This document shows positions 16,826-26,761 of a stretch of DNA of 64,000 nucleotides, one piece after another. The stretch lies in NCBI GenBank assembly GCA_036704125.1, contig DATNQI010000033.1:1-64000 (forward strand), in the 5' to 3' direction. Position numbers and translations under genes: made by a program. Every line of letters starts with the position of its first letter. The stretch's first letter is position 1. The DNA comes from Pantanalinema sp. Lineage in GTDB: Bacteria; Cyanobacteriota; Sericytochromatia; S15B-MN24; UBA4093. The notes under the pieces were generated by a model. It ran no database searches, was not told the origin of the DNA, and saw nothing but the letters and a program-made list of their open reading frames with translations.

Positions 16826-18904
16826 CTAGCCCCGCTGGATGGCGAGCAGCTGGACGCGGCCGTTTCCGCGATCGGTGACGTAGAGGGTGTCGTCGGGGCC
16901 GATGGCCAGGCCCTCGGGGCCGTTGAACTCGCCGGGGCCCGTCCCCTTGTTGCCGAAGGAGAGGACGAACTGGCCCTCGGGGTCGAAGACCTGGATCCGG
17001 TGGTTGAGGGTGTCGGCGACGTACCAGTTGCCGAAGCGATCGAGGGTGATCTCGCGCGGGATGGAGAACTCGCCCGGGCCGTTGCCGCGCCGGCCGACCG
17101 TCTTGACCAGCTCGCCGCGCGAGCCGAAGACCTGGATGCAGGAGGTGCCGAAGTCGAGGACCAGGATGTTGCCGCGGTGGTCGAGGGCGAGGCCCCCGGG
17201 CGACTGCAGGCCGCGCTCGCGGCCCAACACGCCGATCTGCTTCTCGTTGGCGTCGAACACCAGCACCCGGTGGTTGTTGGGCTCGGAGAGGAGCAGGTGG
17301 CCGTTGGGGGCGATGAACAGGCGACCCGGAACCGAGGGGCTCTCCTCGCTGGTTCGCTCGCGCTTCCAGACGTTGAGCTGCCGGCCGGCGGAGTCGAGCT
17401 TGTAGATCCGGTAGTCCATGTCGTCGGTGACGTAGAGGATCCCCTGCGGGCTGAGGGCGAGCGCGCGGGGGAAGCGGAAGGTCTCCTGCATCTGCTGGGG
17501 CCGGATCGCCCGGAGGAAGCGTCGCTCCTCGTCGAAGACCTGGATGCGGCCGTTGTCGGTGTCGGCGACCAGGAGGTGCCGGGAGGCGTCGAACACTATC
17601 CCGCGCGGCTGCTGGAACTCGCCCTGCCCCACGCCGGGCTTGCCGATCGCGCCCTTCACCGAGAGGCCGGTCACGTGGCGAAGCAGCGGCGAGGCCATGC
17701 GATCCGGGGCGTTCACGGGCCTGGCGACGGGGCGTGGCTCGGTGCCGGGGAGGGGCCCCGCGAGCGTGGTCTGCGGGAGGGCGCCGGTGCCGCGCGCGGG
17801 CATCACGGGGATGCCCGGGCGAACCCCGCCGGCGGCCGGCGGCATGGCGGGGATCCCGCGCGCCGGGGCGCTCTCCTGGGGGGCGGCAGGCTCCGGAGGG
17901 CGGCTCGCGGCGCCCGGGATGGAGTAGGTCAAGGGGGCGGTACCCGCGCGGCCGCAGTTGGCGCACACCCTCGCCCCGCCCGTCATCGGGGCCTGGCAGT
18001 GGCGGCAGCTGGGGGGGGCGAAGGCGGTCGGTTCCGCGGCTTGCTCGATGATCCTGGGGGGGGCGGGCTTCTCGGCCTCGCGCAGGGCGGCCGAGAGGGC
18101 ATGCCCCATCTCGGCCGCGCGGTTGTAGCGCTCCTCGGGGGTCTTCTTGAGGGCGCGCAGCACGACGGCCTCGAGCTTGGGGGGGACCTGGGCGTTGATC
18201 TCGCTCGGCGGGGTGGGCGCCGCGTTCATGATGTTGAGGATCGTCCCGCCAAGGTTGCCCGCGTCGAAGGGGGTCTTGAAGGTGAGCATCTCGTAGATGA
18301 GCGCCCCCAGCGAGAACAGGTCGCTGCGGCCGTCCACCAGGCGCGAGTCGCAGAGCTGCTCCGGCGAGATGTAGGCGATGGTGCCCAGGGTGGTGCCGGT
18401 GGTGGTCATTGAGGGCAGGTCGCTCTTGACCCGCGCCACGCCGAAGTCCGTGAGCTTCACCGCCCCGGTGTCGGCGAGCATGATGTTGTCGGGCTTGATG
18501 TCTCGGTGGACCACGCCCGCCTGGTGGGCGTAGTCGAGGGCCGCGCAGATCTGGACCGAGATGTCCACCACCTGCTTGATCGAGAAGCTCTTCTTCTGCT
18601 CCAGGAAGTCGCCGAGGCTCTTTCCCTCGAGCAGCTCCATGGCCATGTAGTGGCGATCGCCGTCCTGGCCGTAGTCGTAGACCGTGACGATGTTGGGGTG
18701 GCTCATGCGGGCGGCGGCCATCGCCTCTCGCCTGAAGCGCTCGACCGTGTCCAGCCGCTCGACCTCGGGCAGGGCGTTGGAGAGCAGCAGCTCCTTGACG
18801 GCGACCGTGCGCCCGAGCCGGGTGTCGGTCGCCTTGTAGACGACGCCCATCCCCCCCCGGCCGAGTTCGGAGAGGATTTCGTAGTTGCCGAGCCGATCCG
18901 ACAT
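16826..18904 (-). CDS. Ser/Thr protein kinase with zinc ribbon and C-terminal NHL beta-propeller
   Basis: This is a 692-residue Hanks-type kinase. It has the glycine loop GRGGMG (15-20), Lys37 in VAVKEL, catalytic HRDIKPDN (133-140) and DFG (153-155). A four-Cys zinc ribbon (CRHC and CANC, about 300-317) and a Pro/Ala-rich linker follow. From about residue 405 to the end come NHL-type repeats (GEFQQPRGIVFDASRHLLVA, GNGPGEFSIPREITLDRFGN, GTGPGEFNGPEGLAIGPDDT). There is no transmembrane helix between kinase and propeller, so unlike PknD-type sensors the propeller should be cytosolic. It is followed upstream by a PP2C phosphatase gene, a natural antagonist. Targets unknown. Confidence 0.92.
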   Translation of the reverse strand: MSDRLGNYEILSELGRGGMGVVYKATDTRLGRTVAVKELLLSNALPEVERLDTVERFRREAMAAARMSHPNIVTVYDYGQDGDRHYMAMELLEGKSLGDFLEQKKSFSIKQVVDISVQICAALDYAHQAGVVHRDIKPDNIMLADTGAVKLTDFGVARVKSDLPSMTTTGTTLGTIAYISPEQLCDSRLVDGRSDLFSLGALIYEMLTFKTPFDAGNLGGTILNIMNAAPTPPSEINAQVPPKLEAVVLRALKKTPEERYNRAAEMGHALSAALREAEKPAPPRIIEQAAEPTAFAPPSCRHCQAPMTGGARVCANCGRAGTAPLTYSIPGAASRPPEPAAPQESAPARGIPAMPPAAGGVRPGIPVMPARGTGALPQTTLAGPLPGTEPRPVARPVNAPDRMASPLLRHVTGLSVKGAIGKPGVGQGEFQQPRGIVFDASRHLLVADTDNGRIQVFDEERRFLRAIRPQQMQETFRFPRALALSPQGILYVTDDMDYRIYKLDSAGRQLNVWKRERTSEESPSVPGRLFIAPNGHLLLSEPNNHRVLVFDANEKQIGVLGRERGLQSPGGLALDHRGNILVLDFGTSCIQVFGSRGELVKTVGRRGNGPGEFSIPREITLDRFGNWYVADTLNHRIQVFDPEGQFVLSFGNKGTGPGEFNGPEGLAIGPDDTLYVTDRGNGRVQLLAIQRG

Positions 18905-18931
18905 GACGGTTGATTCGCGGTCGAGCCGGCG

Positions 18932-19732
18932 CTAGCCGGCGTTGCGGAGCAGGATGACGGTGATGTTGTCGTGCCCGCCTCGCTCGTTGGCCAGGGCTAC
19001 CAGCCGCTCGCAGGCGACCTGCAGGTCCGGGGCGTCGTTGGCGATGGCGAGCATCTCCTCGTCGGCGACCAGGCCCGAGAGGCCGTCGCTGCACAGCAAG
19101 AGGCGGTCGCCCGGGTTCCAGTCGACGACCAGGGTGTCGGCCTCGATCTCCATCTGCATGCCCAGGCACTTGGTGATGACGTTCCGGTAGGGGTGGCGCT
19201 GGGCCTCCTGCGGGGTGATGGCGCGGGCCCGCAGCAGCTGGGCGACGACCGAGTGGTCCTCGGTGATCTGGGCGATGGCGTCCCGGGTCAGGAGGTAGGC
19301 GCGGCTGTCGCCGATGTGGCCCAGGTAGACTGCGGCTTCGCAGGTGACGGCGACGACGGCGGTGGTGCCCATCCCGCGCATCGAGGCGTCCTGGAGCGAG
19401 GCGTTGACGATGACGCGGTTGGCCTCCTGGATGGCGGCCTGGATCACCCGGGGCAGGTCGCCGTCGGGGGCCTGGTCGATGGCCTCGCCGGTGAGAAGGG
19501 TGCTGAGGGTCTCGACGGCACACAAGGAGGCCTTCTCGCCCGCCAGGTGGCCGCCCATCCCGTCCGCCACCACGTACAGGCCGCGCGCCGGGTCCGCCGT
19601 CAGGCAATCCTGGTTGATCTCGCGGACCTTCCCCACGTCGGTGAGCGAGCCGGCAACGAGGCCGGTGGCCCGCTGGTAGCTGGCGGGCTTGGGGTCACGG
19701 GGCGCCGTGGTTTCTTCGTTTGTCGTCGTCAC
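18932..19732 (-). CDS. PP2C-family Ser/Thr protein phosphatase (PrpC/Stp-like)
   Basis: The 266-residue protein has the PP2C metal-binding motifs in order: SLTDVGKVREINQDC, VVADGMGGHLAGE, GTTAVVAV, LGHIGDSRAYLL, LCSDGLSGLV and RGGHDNITVILL. Such phosphatases reverse Hanks-type kinases, and the kinase gene follows 27 bp downstream on the same strand. The first 25 residues are hydrophilic and non-conserved. The GTG start at 19732 is taken from the frame and nearby AAAGGCGAG. The order gyrA, small protein, phosphatase, kinase suggests one transcript. Confidence 0.93.
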   Translation of the reverse strand: MTTTNEETTAPRDPKPASYQRATGLVAGSLTDVGKVREINQDCLTADPARGLYVVADGMGGHLAGEKASLCAVETLSTLLTGEAIDQAPDGDLPRVIQAAIQEANRVIVNASLQDASMRGMGTTAVVAVTCEAAVYLGHIGDSRAYLLTRDAIAQITEDHSVVAQLLRARAITPQEAQRHPYRNVITKCLGMQMEIEADTLVVDWNPGDRLLLCSDGLSGLVADEEMLAIANDAPDLQVACERLVALANERGGHDNITVILLRNAG

Positions 19733-19743
19733 GAATCTCGCCT

Positions 19744-20022
19744 TTAGCCGTAGTGGGGACGGGCACGCAGGGCGTTCAGCACCTGATCCTGGGTGGCGAA
19801 GCCCCCTTCGAGCAACACCTGGACGAGCGGCACCTGCTGCTCGTATTGGGCCTGGACGGCCTGGGTCAGCTGCTCTTCGGTCAGGACCCCTGCTTCCACC
19901 AGTAACATTCCCAGCGGCGGCTGGTTGCTAACCGGCTGCGGAGCGAGCAGCTCCTGAGGGACCTCGAAGCCGTAGCTGGTCTGGAACGGGTCGAAGCTGA
20001 AGGCGTTGAAGTCGTCGCTCAA
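19744..20022 (-). CDS. Small MshEN-like protein between gyrA and the PP2C gene
   Basis: The 92-residue product has an N-terminal Phe/Pro/Gln-rich segment of about 33 residues, then LGMLLVEAGVLTEEQLTQAV and VLLEGGFATQDQVLNALRA. These resemble the MshEN/GspE N-terminal helical pairs that bind c-di-GMP in type II/IV secretion ATPases. The match is to one half of the domain only, so ligand binding is not assured. The TTG start has GGAGGAG inside the gyrA 3' end, and spacing to both neighbours is a few bases, so it is translationally linked to gyrA. Confidence 0.65.
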   Translation of the reverse strand: MSDDFNAFSFDPFQTSYGFEVPQELLAPQPVSNQPPLGMLLVEAGVLTEEQLTQAVQAQYEQQVPLVQVLLEGGFATQDQVLNALRARPHYG

Positions 20023-20025
20023 GCT

Positions 20026-22497
20026 CTACTCCTCCTCGGTGCCATCGACGTCGCCCTCGGCCTCGGCGACCACCAGGGCGGCGCCCACCACCCGGTCGTT
20101 CTCGTCCATGCGCTGGAGGCGGACCCCCTGGGTCATGCGACCCAGGCGCGGGACGGTGGCGACCTTCTGGCGGATGACGATGCCGTGGGTCGTGACGATG
20201 ACGATCTCCTGGTCCTCGTCGGCGAGCATGATGCTCGCGACCTTGCCGTTGCGGTTGGCGTTGAGCTTCATGTTGATGATGCCCAGGCCCCCGCGGCCCT
20301 GCTGGCGGTACTCGGCAAGCGACGTGCGCTTGCCGTACCCGTCGGTGGTGACCGAGAGCAGGTCGCCGACGGCCTTGCCGAGGGTCATGCCGATGACCGC
20401 GTCTCCCTCGCGCATGGTGATGGCGCGCACGCCACGGGCGGTGCGGCCCAGGGGCCGCAGCTCCTCGTTCTCGGCGAAGTGGATGGCCATGCCCTCCCGG
20501 GTGCCGATGATGATCGACTGGTCGCCGTCGGTGCGGCAGACCCAGCCGAGGCTGTCGCCGTCGTCCAGGGCGATGGCGATGATGCCCGAGCGGCGGATGC
20601 TCGAGAAGGCGGTGAGGTCCGTCTTCTTGATGACGCCGCCCCGGGTCAGCATGACCAGGTAGTCGCCCTCGGTGAACTCGGGGACGGGCACCACCGCGGT
20701 GATCGTCTCCTCGGGGCCCAGGGGCAGGAGGTTGACGATGTTGGTGCCCTTGGCCTGGCGACTGGCCTCGGGGATCTCGTAGGCCTTGAGGCTGTAGGCG
20801 ATGCCCCGGTTGGAGAAGAAGACCACGTTGGCGTGGGCGTTGGTGACGAAGAAGTGGCGGATGAAGTCGTCCTCGCGGGTCTGCATGCCCGCGATGCCGC
20901 GGCCGCCGCGACGCTGCTTCTCGAAGGTGTCGGTGGACAGGCGCTTGATGTAGCCCTGGTCGGTGATGAAGATGGCCATGGGCTCGTCGGGGATCAGATC
21001 CTCCTGGCGGATCTCGCCGGGATCGTGCATGAGCTTGCTGCGGCGATCGTCGCCGTAGCGGTCCTTGACCGCCAGAAGCTCGGTCTTGATGATCGCCATG
21101 ACCTTGGCGCGGTCGGCCAGGATCCCGAACAGCTCCTCGAGGTGGGCGCGCAGGTCCCGGTCCTCGTTCTCGAGCTTGTTGGACTCGAGAGCGGTCAGGC
21201 GGCGCAGCTGCATCTCGAGGATGGCGTTGGCCTGGATCTCGCTGAGCGCGAAGGTGGTCATCAGGCCGGTGCGGGCGGCCTCGGTGTTGTCGGCGCCGCG
21301 GATCAGGGTCACGATGGCGTCGATGTTGCGCTGGGCGACGAGCAGGCCCTCCACGATGTGGAGGCGCGCCTGGGCCTTCTTCTTCTGGTACTCGGTGCGG
21401 CGGATGACGACCTCGGCCCGGTGGTCGAGGTAGTGACCGAGGATCTCGTGAAGGCGCAGGACCTTGGGCTGGCCGTTGACCAGGGCGAGCATGATGACGC
21501 CGAAGGTGGTCTGGAGCTGGGTCTGCTTGTAGAGGTGGTTGAGCACCACCTGGGGGTTGGCGTCGCGCTTGAGCTCGATCACGACCCGGATGCCGCGGCG
21601 ATCGCTCTCGTTGCGCAGATCCGAGATGCCGTCGAGCTTCTTGTCCTTGATCAGGTCGGCGATCTTCTCGATCAGGGGATCGGGGCCGACCTGGTAGGGC
21701 AGCTCGGTGATGATGATCGCGTTCTTGTTGTTCTTGATGGGCTCGATGTCGGTGACCGCGCGCAGGGTGATCGAGCCGCGGCCGGTGGTGTAGGCCTCGT
21801 GGATGCCCTTCTCGCCCAGGATGATGGCGCCGGTCGGGAAGTCGGGGCCCTTGACGTACTGGATCAGGTCGCCCGAGGTGAGGCTCGGCTCGTCGATCAT
21901 GGCGATCAGGCCGTTGACGACCTCGCCCAGGTTGTGGGGGGGGATGTTGGTGGCCATGCCGACCGCGATGCCGGCCGAGCCGTTGACCAGCAGGTTCGGG
22001 ATGCGCGAGGGGAGGACGACGGGCTCCTCGGTGGTGCCGTCGTAGTTGGGGTTGAAGTTGACCGTCTCGGAGTCGATGTCGGCGAGCATCTCGCTCGAGA
22101 TGCGGCTGAGGCGGGCCTCGGTGTAGCGGTAGGCCGCCGCGGGGTCGCCGTCGACCGAGCCGAAGTTGCCGTGGCCGTCGATCAGCATGTAGCGCAGCGA
22201 GAAGTCCTGCGCCAGGCGCACCATCGCGTCGTAGACCGAGGCGTCGCCGTGGGGGTGGTACTTGCCGAGCACGTCGCCGACCACGGTCGCCGACTTGCGG
22301 TGCTTGCGCTCGGCGGTGAGGTTGTTCTCGTGCATGGAGAACAGGATGCGGCGGTGCACCGGCTTGAGGCCGTCGCGGACGTCCGGGAGCGCGCGCCCGA
22401 CGATGACGCTCATGGCGTAGTCGAGGTAGGACTCCTTCATCTCGTCGCGCAGCGAGCGCGGAAGGATCCGTTCGGGGGTTTGCGGGGTATCGGACAC
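20026..22497 (-). CDS. gyrA: DNA gyrase subunit A
   Basis: The roughly 823-residue protein begins near [20 protein letters not shown]. It shows [20 protein letters not shown], the active-site Tyr region [30 protein letters not shown] and the PHNLGEV stretch. Six beta-pinwheel repeats follow in the C-terminal half, including a GyrA-box-like QRRGGRGI. Gyrase introduces negative supercoils with GyrB, which is not in the window. I place the start at GTG 22497, preceded by GGAGG. An ATG 12 nt further upstream is an alternative. A TACAAT box at 22550-22545 may be the -10. Confidence 0.96.
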   Translation of the reverse strand: MSDTPQTPERILPRSLRDEMKESYLDYAMSVIVGRALPDVRDGLKPVHRRILFSMHENNLTAERKHRKSATVVGDVLGKYHPHGDASVYDAMVRLAQDFSLRYMLIDGHGNFGSVDGDPAAAYRYTEARLSRISSEMLADIDSETVNFNPNYDGTTEEPVVLPSRIPNLLVNGSAGIAVGMATNIPPHNLGEVVNGLIAMIDEPSLTSGDLIQYVKGPDFPTGAIILGEKGIHEAYTTGRGSITLRAVTDIEPIKNNKNAIIITELPYQVGPDPLIEKIADLIKDKKLDGISDLRNESDRRGIRVVIELKRDANPQVVLNHLYKQTQLQTTFGVIMLALVNGQPKVLRLHEILGHYLDHRAEVVIRRTEYQKKKAQARLHIVEGLLVAQRNIDAIVTLIRGADNTEAARTGLMTTFALSEIQANAILEMQLRRLTALESNKLENEDRDLRAHLEELFGILADRAKVMAIIKTELLAVKDRYGDDRRSKLMHDPGEIRQEDLIPDEPMAIFITDQGYIKRLSTDTFEKQRRGGRGIAGMQTREDDFIRHFFVTNAHANVVFFSNRGIAYSLKAYEIPEASRQAKGTNIVNLLPLGPEETITAVVPVPEFTEGDYLVMLTRGGVIKKTDLTAFSSIRRSGIIAIALDDGDSLGWVCRTDGDQSIIIGTREGMAIHFAENEELRPLGRTARGVRAITMREGDAVIGMTLGKAVGDLLSVTTDGYGKRTSLAEYRQQGRGGLGIINMKLNANRNGKVASIMLADEDQEIVIVTTHGIVIRQKVATVPRLGRMTQGVRLQRMDENDRVVGAALVVAEAEGDVDGTEEE

Positions 22498-22655
22498 GGA
22501 GGCCTCCATCCAGGGACGATCGAAATATGGCCGGAAAGACCTTGATTGTACCATGGATGGGGGGCGATAGGGGCGCGGTACGGGCCCGAGCGCCCTCGGG
22601 CGGCCGCGATCGCGGCCCCGCCTCGCTGCGGGCGTTCTATTTTTTGCTTAACCTG

Positions 22656-22685
22656 TTGACAATGGTGTCTCGTCTCTGGTATTAA
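22656..22685 (+). promoter_or_regulatory. Promoter of tRNA-Gln
   Basis: TTGACA (22656-22661) and TATTAA (22680-22685) are 18 bp apart. The tRNA begins 36 bp downstream. Confidence 0.7.
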
Positions 22686-22721
22686 TTGTTTCACGGACGG
22701 CGCGGTGCGCTGCCGACACGT

Positions 22722-22792
22722 ACCCGGTTCGTTCAATGGTAGGACAGCAGTTTCTGGCACTGCTTATCGAGGTTCGAATCCTTGACCGGGTG
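22722..22792 (+). tRNA. tRNA-Gln (anticodon CTG)
   Basis: A 71-nt cloverleaf has acceptor stem ACCCGGT/ACCGGGT, D arm GTTC...GGAC, anticodon stem GCAGT/ACTGC with loop TTCTGGC, T arm CGAGG/CCTTG with TTCGAAT, and discriminator G. The anticodon CTG reads CAG. No CCA is encoded. An AT-rich promoter lies upstream and a hairpin terminator downstream. Confidence 0.95.
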
Positions 22793-22797
22793 CCTAC

Positions 22798-22837
22798 ACC
22801 GCCCCTCTGGCCGATGGCCCGGGGGGCGGTTTCTCGT
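22798..22837 (+). terminator. Terminator after tRNA-Gln
   Basis: An outer 8-bp stem (22798-22805 with 22823-22830) with additional internal pairing is followed by TTTCTCGTT. The aroKB start lies 23 bp beyond the stem, so this may attenuate readthrough into that gene. Confidence 0.65.
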
Positions 22838-22852
22838 TATGGGGAGGCAGTC

Positions 22853-24433
22853 ATGGAGAACCTGATCCTGCTCGGCTTCATGGGGGCGGGCAAGTCCACG
22901 GTCGGTGCGATCATCGCCGATCGCCTGGGCTGGGACTTCGTGGACCTGGACGAGGCGATTTCGCGCGAGGCGGGGCGCTCCGTCGCCGAGCTCTTCGAGA
23001 CCGAGGGAGAGCACGGCTTTCGCGCCCGCGAGAAGGAAGCCCTCGCCCGGGCCTGCGCGCGATCGCACCAGGTGATCGCCCCGGGAGGCGGAGCGGTGCT
23101 CGATCCCGACAACGTGCGCCTGATGGCGGCCGCCGGCACCGTCGTGGTGCTGCACGCCCCCCCCGAGAAGCTGTGGCGCCGGGTGCAGGGAACCGACCGG
23201 CCGCTCGCGCAGGACCGCGAGGGCTTCTTGCGGCGCTACCGGGAGCGCGAGGCGCGCTACGCCGCCTTCCCGATCCGCATCTCCACCTCGTTCGGCCATC
23301 CGGGCCTTGCGGCCGACGCCATCCTCTCGCGCTGCTTCGGGCCCTCGCGCACGGTAAGGGTTGCGCTCGGCGCGCGCTCTTACGAGGTCTCGATCGAACC
23401 CAACGCCCTGGCGAGCCTCGGGGAGCGGATGGGGCGCGTCCTCAAGCCGGGCCCCTGCATGGTGGTGACCAACCCGACGGTTCAGCGCCTCTACGGTGAG
23501 GCCGCCAAGCGCGCCCTGGAGGCCGCCGGCTGGGAGCCCGTCTTCGGGGTGGTGCCCGACTCGGAGGGGGCCAAGTCTCTGAAGGAGGCCGAGCGCCTCT
23601 ACGACCTGGCCGTCGAGCGCCGCCTCGAGCGCCAGAGCCCCGTGGTGGCGCTGGGCGGAGGGGTGGTGGGGGATCTCGCCGGCTTCGTGGCGGCCACCTA
23701 CCAGCGCGGGGTGCCCCTGGTCCAGGTGCCCACGACCCTGCTCTCCCAGATCGACTCGTCGGTGGGCGGCAAGGTCGCCGTCAACCACCCCCGGGGCAAG
23801 AACCTCATCGGGGCCTTCCACCAGCCCGCCCTGGTGGTGGCGGATCCCCTGGTCCTTCACAGCCTGAGCGACCGCGAGTGGCGCGCCGGGCTCGCCGAGC
23901 TCGTCAAGTACGGGGTCATCCTCGACGCGCCCTTCTTCGACCGGCTCGCGGCCGACCTGCCGCTGTTGCAGGAGCGGACCCTCTCGGCCTTGGTGCCCGC
24001 GATCGCCAGGGCCTGCGAGCTCAAGGCGCAGGTGGTGGCCGAGGACGAGCGCGAGGGCGGCCTGCGGGCCATCCTCAACTTCGGCCACACCGTGGGGCAT
24101 GCGATCGAGGCCGTCACGCGCTACCGCAGCTTTTTACACGGCGAGGCGGTGGCCATCGGCATGGTCGCGGCCGGGGCCATCGCCCGTGAGCTCGGCATGT
24201 GGGCCGCCTCCGAGCACGAACGCCTCGTCGCGTGGCTGAAGGAGGCGGGCCTTCCGGTGGAGATCAGGAACCTTCCCGTTCGCGCCCTGATGGAGGCCAT
24301 GGCCCACGACAAGAAGGTCCAGGACGGGCGCCTGCATTTCGTGCTGAGCGAGGCCATCGGGCGCGTCACGCTGCGCTCGGACGTGCCCGGCGGGGTGGTC
24401 GAGAAGGTGCTGCGCGACCTGGGAGCGAACTGA
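22853..24433 (+). CDS. aroKB: Bifunctional shikimate kinase / 3-dehydroquinate synthase (AroK-AroB fusion)
   Basis: The 526-residue fusion has shikimate kinase at residues 1 to about 165: P-loop GFMGAGKST (8-16), DLDEAI, and FRAREKEAL with the substrate Arg. 3-dehydroquinate synthase runs from about 170 to 526, with PVVALGGGVVGDLAGFVAAT, RGVPLVQVPTTLLSQIDSSV, GGKVAVNHP, GAFHQP and ILNFGHTVGHAIE with metal-binding His. Both active sites look complete. The two enzymes are steps 2 and 5 of the shikimate pathway. GGGGAGG precedes the ATG. The fusion, K domain first, is known from several phyla. Confidence 0.95.
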   Translation: MENLILLGFMGAGKSTVGAIIADRLGWDFVDLDEAISREAGRSVAELFETEGEHGFRAREKEALARACARSHQVIAPGGGAVLDPDNVRLMAAAGTVVVLHAPPEKLWRRVQGTDRPLAQDREGFLRRYREREARYAAFPIRISTSFGHPGLAADAILSRCFGPSRTVRVALGARSYEVSIEPNALASLGERMGRVLKPGPCMVVTNPTVQRLYGEAAKRALEAAGWEPVFGVVPDSEGAKSLKEAERLYDLAVERRLERQSPVVALGGGVVGDLAGFVAATYQRGVPLVQVPTTLLSQIDSSVGGKVAVNHPRGKNLIGAFHQPALVVADPLVLHSLSDREWRAGLAELVKYGVILDAPFFDRLAADLPLLQERTLSALVPAIARACELKAQVVAEDEREGGLRAILNFGHTVGHAIEAVTRYRSFLHGEAVAIGMVAAGAIARELGMWAASEHERLVAWLKEAGLPVEIRNLPVRALMEAMAHDKKVQDGRLHFVLSEAIGRVTLRSDVPGGVVEKVLRDLGAN

Positions 24434-24447
24434 TTTTGAGGCTTCAG

Positions 24448-24487
24448 GCCGACGCCCCCGGTTCCTCACGGAAGCGGGGGCGTCGGC
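24448..24487. terminator. Bidirectional terminator between aroKB and the KGG-repeat gene
   Basis: A perfect 13-bp stem (24448-24460 with 24475-24487) encloses a 14-nt loop between convergent genes. TGATTTTGAGG precedes it on the plus strand, giving a T-poor but A-rich flank for the opposite direction. Confidence 0.75.
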
Positions 24488-24499
24488 ACGTGACCGGGC

Positions 24500-24772
24500 C
24501 TACTCCTGGACATCCTTGGCGCCCCGGCTGCGGCGCCCGATGGTGGAGTAGTAGTCCACCCCGCGGGTCTGCTTGAGGGTCTGGCCTCCCTTGCGACCGA
24601 TCTCGGCGTAGTGCGCCTCGCCGTGCCGCTGGTAGGTGGAGGATCCACCCTTGCGGCCGATCTGGGCGAAGAACTCGCTGCCGCGCTCGGCCTTGACGGC
24701 CAGGCCGCCGCGACGTCCGGCTTCGACCTGACGGGGATCGCCCTTCTTGGGGCCTGGTTTCTTGCCTGCCAT
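24500..24772 (-). CDS. KGG/RGG-repeat stress protein (GsiB/YciG/Con-10-like)
   Basis: The 90-residue, highly basic and hydrophilic protein is built from four copies of a roughly 20-residue repeat centred on GRRGG, GRKGG, GRKGG and GRRSR. Each is preceded by an E(A/F)-F/Y aromatic segment (SEFFAQIGRKGG, AHYAEIGRKGG, DYYSTIGRRS). This is the stress-induced KGG motif seen in plant-LEA-like bacterial proteins made on starvation, desiccation or acid stress. The N terminus MAGKKPGPKKGDP is Lys-rich. Function is inferred from the repeat family. GGAGG precedes the ATG. Confidence 0.85.
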   Translation of the reverse strand: MAGKKPGPKKGDPRQVEAGRRGGLAVKAERGSEFFAQIGRKGGSSTYQRHGEAHYAEIGRKGGQTLKQTRGVDYYSTIGRRSRGAKDVQE

Positions 24773-24988
24773 TGGTGTACCTCCTTCGAACGGGTTGGTC
24801 GGTCTTGCGCGTAAGGCGCTTACACTCTATTGACAGCCAGCTTAGCCGAAATGTTCCAGGCAAGTTGGCCTTTTTCCTTTTGTTCAAGTTACGACGATGT
24901 GTCGCTTGCGGATCCCGAGGGGCCTCCTTGTGGCGTTCGCGGCGCGAGGCTACCATGGAGGGCGCACGCGCGACGCGAGGAGGACGGA

Positions 24989-25465
24989 ATGGACGAGTTG
25001 ACGCACTTCGACGCCCAGGGCCGCGCCAGGATGGTGGACGTGGGGGACAAGGCCCCGACCGAGCGGGTGGCGCTGGCCGCCGGCACGGTCCGCATGCGGG
25101 ACGAGACGCTCGATCGCATTGTCCAGGGCACCGTGGCCAAGGGGGACGTGCTCGCCGTCGCGCGGGTGGCGGCCATCATGGGCACCAAGCGCACGGCGGA
25201 AATCATCCCCATGTGTCACCCGCTCTCGATCTCGGGGGTGGAGGTCGATCTGGAGCCCGCGCGCGATCCCGCCCGGGTGGAGATCCGGGTGAAGGTCAGG
25301 GTCGAGGGGCGAACCGGGGTCGAGATGGAGGCCCTGACCGGGGTGATGGCCGCCGCCCTGACCCTCTACGACATGGCCAAGGCCATCGACCGCGACATGA
25401 CGATCGATCGGGTGCGCCTGCTCTCCAAGGCGGGCGGCCGCAGCGGCGACTGGAGCCGGAGCTAG
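24989..25465 (+). CDS. moaC: Cyclic pyranopterin monophosphate synthase MoaC
   Basis: The 158-residue protein begins [20 protein letters not shown], the standard MoaC N terminus. It contains [54 protein letters not shown] and the catalytic KAIDRDMTI. It forms cPMP from the MoaA product in molybdenum cofactor synthesis. GAGGAGG upstream fixes the ATG at 24989. It is convergent with moeA, and their ends overlap by 4 bp. It opens the molybdenum region. Confidence 0.96.
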   Translation: MDELTHFDAQGRARMVDVGDKAPTERVALAAGTVRMRDETLDRIVQGTVAKGDVLAVARVAAIMGTKRTAEIIPMCHPLSISGVEVDLEPARDPARVEIRVKVRVEGRTGVEMEALTGVMAAALTLYDMAKAIDRDMTIDRVRLLSKAGGRSGDWSRS

Positions 25466-26667
25466 TCCGAAAGCAAGAGGGCCTCGAACGCCTCGCCCGC
25501 TTGCGCGCCGTCTCGCTCGGCCGGGATGACGAGCAGGGCGTTCGCCCGGGCCATGGAGGTCATCATCCCCGAGCTCTGGGACCCGGTCAGCCGCGCGCGA
25601 TAGCCGTCGGGGCCGCTTTCGATCACGGCGCGCAGGAAGGCGGTCTTGCCCGCGGGCTTGCGGATGGCCTCGTCGAGCTTCGCACGCACCCGCCGCCCCT
25701 CCAGGTCGCGGTGCCCCATCATCTTGCGCAAGGCCGGCCGCACGTAGCAGGTGAAACAAACGAGGGCCGAGGCAGGGTTGCCCGGCAGCCCGAAGACCGG
25801 CTTGCCCGCCAGGGTGGCGAAGGTGAAGGGCTTTCCGGGTTGCTGGGCCACCCGGTCGAAGTGCACGGTGCCCATGGCGGCGAGGACCTCCGAGACGTGA
25901 TCGAAGCGCCCCATGGAGACTCCCCCCGAGGTGATCAGGGCGTCGCAGGCGAGCGCCTCCTCGACCATGCGGCGGGTCTCTTCCCGGTCGTCGCGCGCCA
26001 CCCCCACGGGGACCGGCACCGCTCCGGCCTCCATGACCATCCCCGCGAGGGAAATGGCGTTGCTCGCGTAGATCTGGCCGGGGCCGAGCGGCTCGCCGGG
26101 CTGCACCAGCTCGTCGCCGGTGGTGAGGATGGCGACCCGCGGGGCGCGGTGGGTCGGCACGTGGGATCGCCCGACTCCCGCGAGGAGTCCAAGGCGCGCG
26201 GCGTTCAGCGCGGTGCCCGCCTCGAGAACCAGGGCGCCTGGGGCGAGGTCCTCGCCGGCGCGGCGCACGCTCTGGCCCGGCCGGCACGGCCTGGCGAACC
26301 TGACTTGGCCATTCTCCTCGCGGGTTTCCTCGACCATGACCACCGCGTCGGCGCCGGGCGGCAGGATCGCTCCTGTCATGATGCGGCAGGCCTCGCCGGG
26401 GCCCACCGTCGGGGGCTCGCCGCACCCCGCCGCCACCTCGCCGACGACCGGCAGCCAGACGGGGTTGGCTTCCGAGGCGGGGGCAAGATCCGCCGCGCGG
26501 ACCGCGTAGCCGTCCATCGAGGAGTTGTCGAAGGGCGGGTGCGCCGTCGCGGCGCGGACGTCCTCGGCGAGGGCCCGCCCCAGGGCCGCGAGCAGCGGGG
26601 TCGGCTCGGTCGGGGTCGGCCCGACGGCCTCGAGGATCAAGCTGCGTGCTGCTTCGACCGGGATCAT
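25462..26667 (-). CDS. moeA: Molybdopterin molybdenumtransferase MoeA
   Basis: The 401-residue protein has MoeA domains [38 protein letters not shown], the MoCF-binding domain [20 protein letters not shown] and [25 protein letters not shown], and a C-terminal beta domain ending NALLVIPAE. It inserts molybdate into adenylylated molybdopterin. AAGGAGG precedes the ATG. It is transcribed divergently from the moeB-like gene, and its 3' end overlaps moaC by 4 bp. The MogA/MoaB partner is not in the window. Confidence 0.96.
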   Translation of the reverse strand: MIPVEAARSLILEAVGPTPTEPTPLLAALGRALAEDVRAATAHPPFDNSSMDGYAVRAADLAPASEANPVWLPVVGEVAAGCGEPPTVGPGEACRIMTGAILPPGADAVVMVEETREENGQVRFARPCRPGQSVRRAGEDLAPGALVLEAGTALNAARLGLLAGVGRSHVPTHRAPRVAILTTGDELVQPGEPLGPGQIYASNAISLAGMVMEAGAVPVPVGVARDDREETRRMVEEALACDALITSGGVSMGRFDHVSEVLAAMGTVHFDRVAQQPGKPFTFATLAGKPVFGLPGNPASALVCFTCYVRPALRKMMGHRDLEGRRVRAKLDEAIRKPAGKTAFLRAVIESGPDGYRARLTGSQSSGMMTSMARANALLVIPAERDGAQAGEAFEALLLSD

Positions 26668-26761
26668 GGGGCCTCCTTCGCTGTGCCTTACTGGGTGTAT
26701 GATAGAGCATCCGCCGTTTCCGGGGTATCCGCCGCCCGACGTTCGAGGAGTCGTCTCATCC

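Noticed and set aside
20185-22545. A 786-codon plus-strand open frame antisense to gyrA
   Set aside because: It mirrors gyrA and has the repetitive Asp/Val/Leu/Gly composition typical of antisense frames in GC-rich DNA.
24773-24988. Molybdenum-cofactor riboswitch upstream of moaC
   Set aside because: The spacer has small hairpins but I could not assemble the known Moco RNA core. A covariance-model search would be needed.
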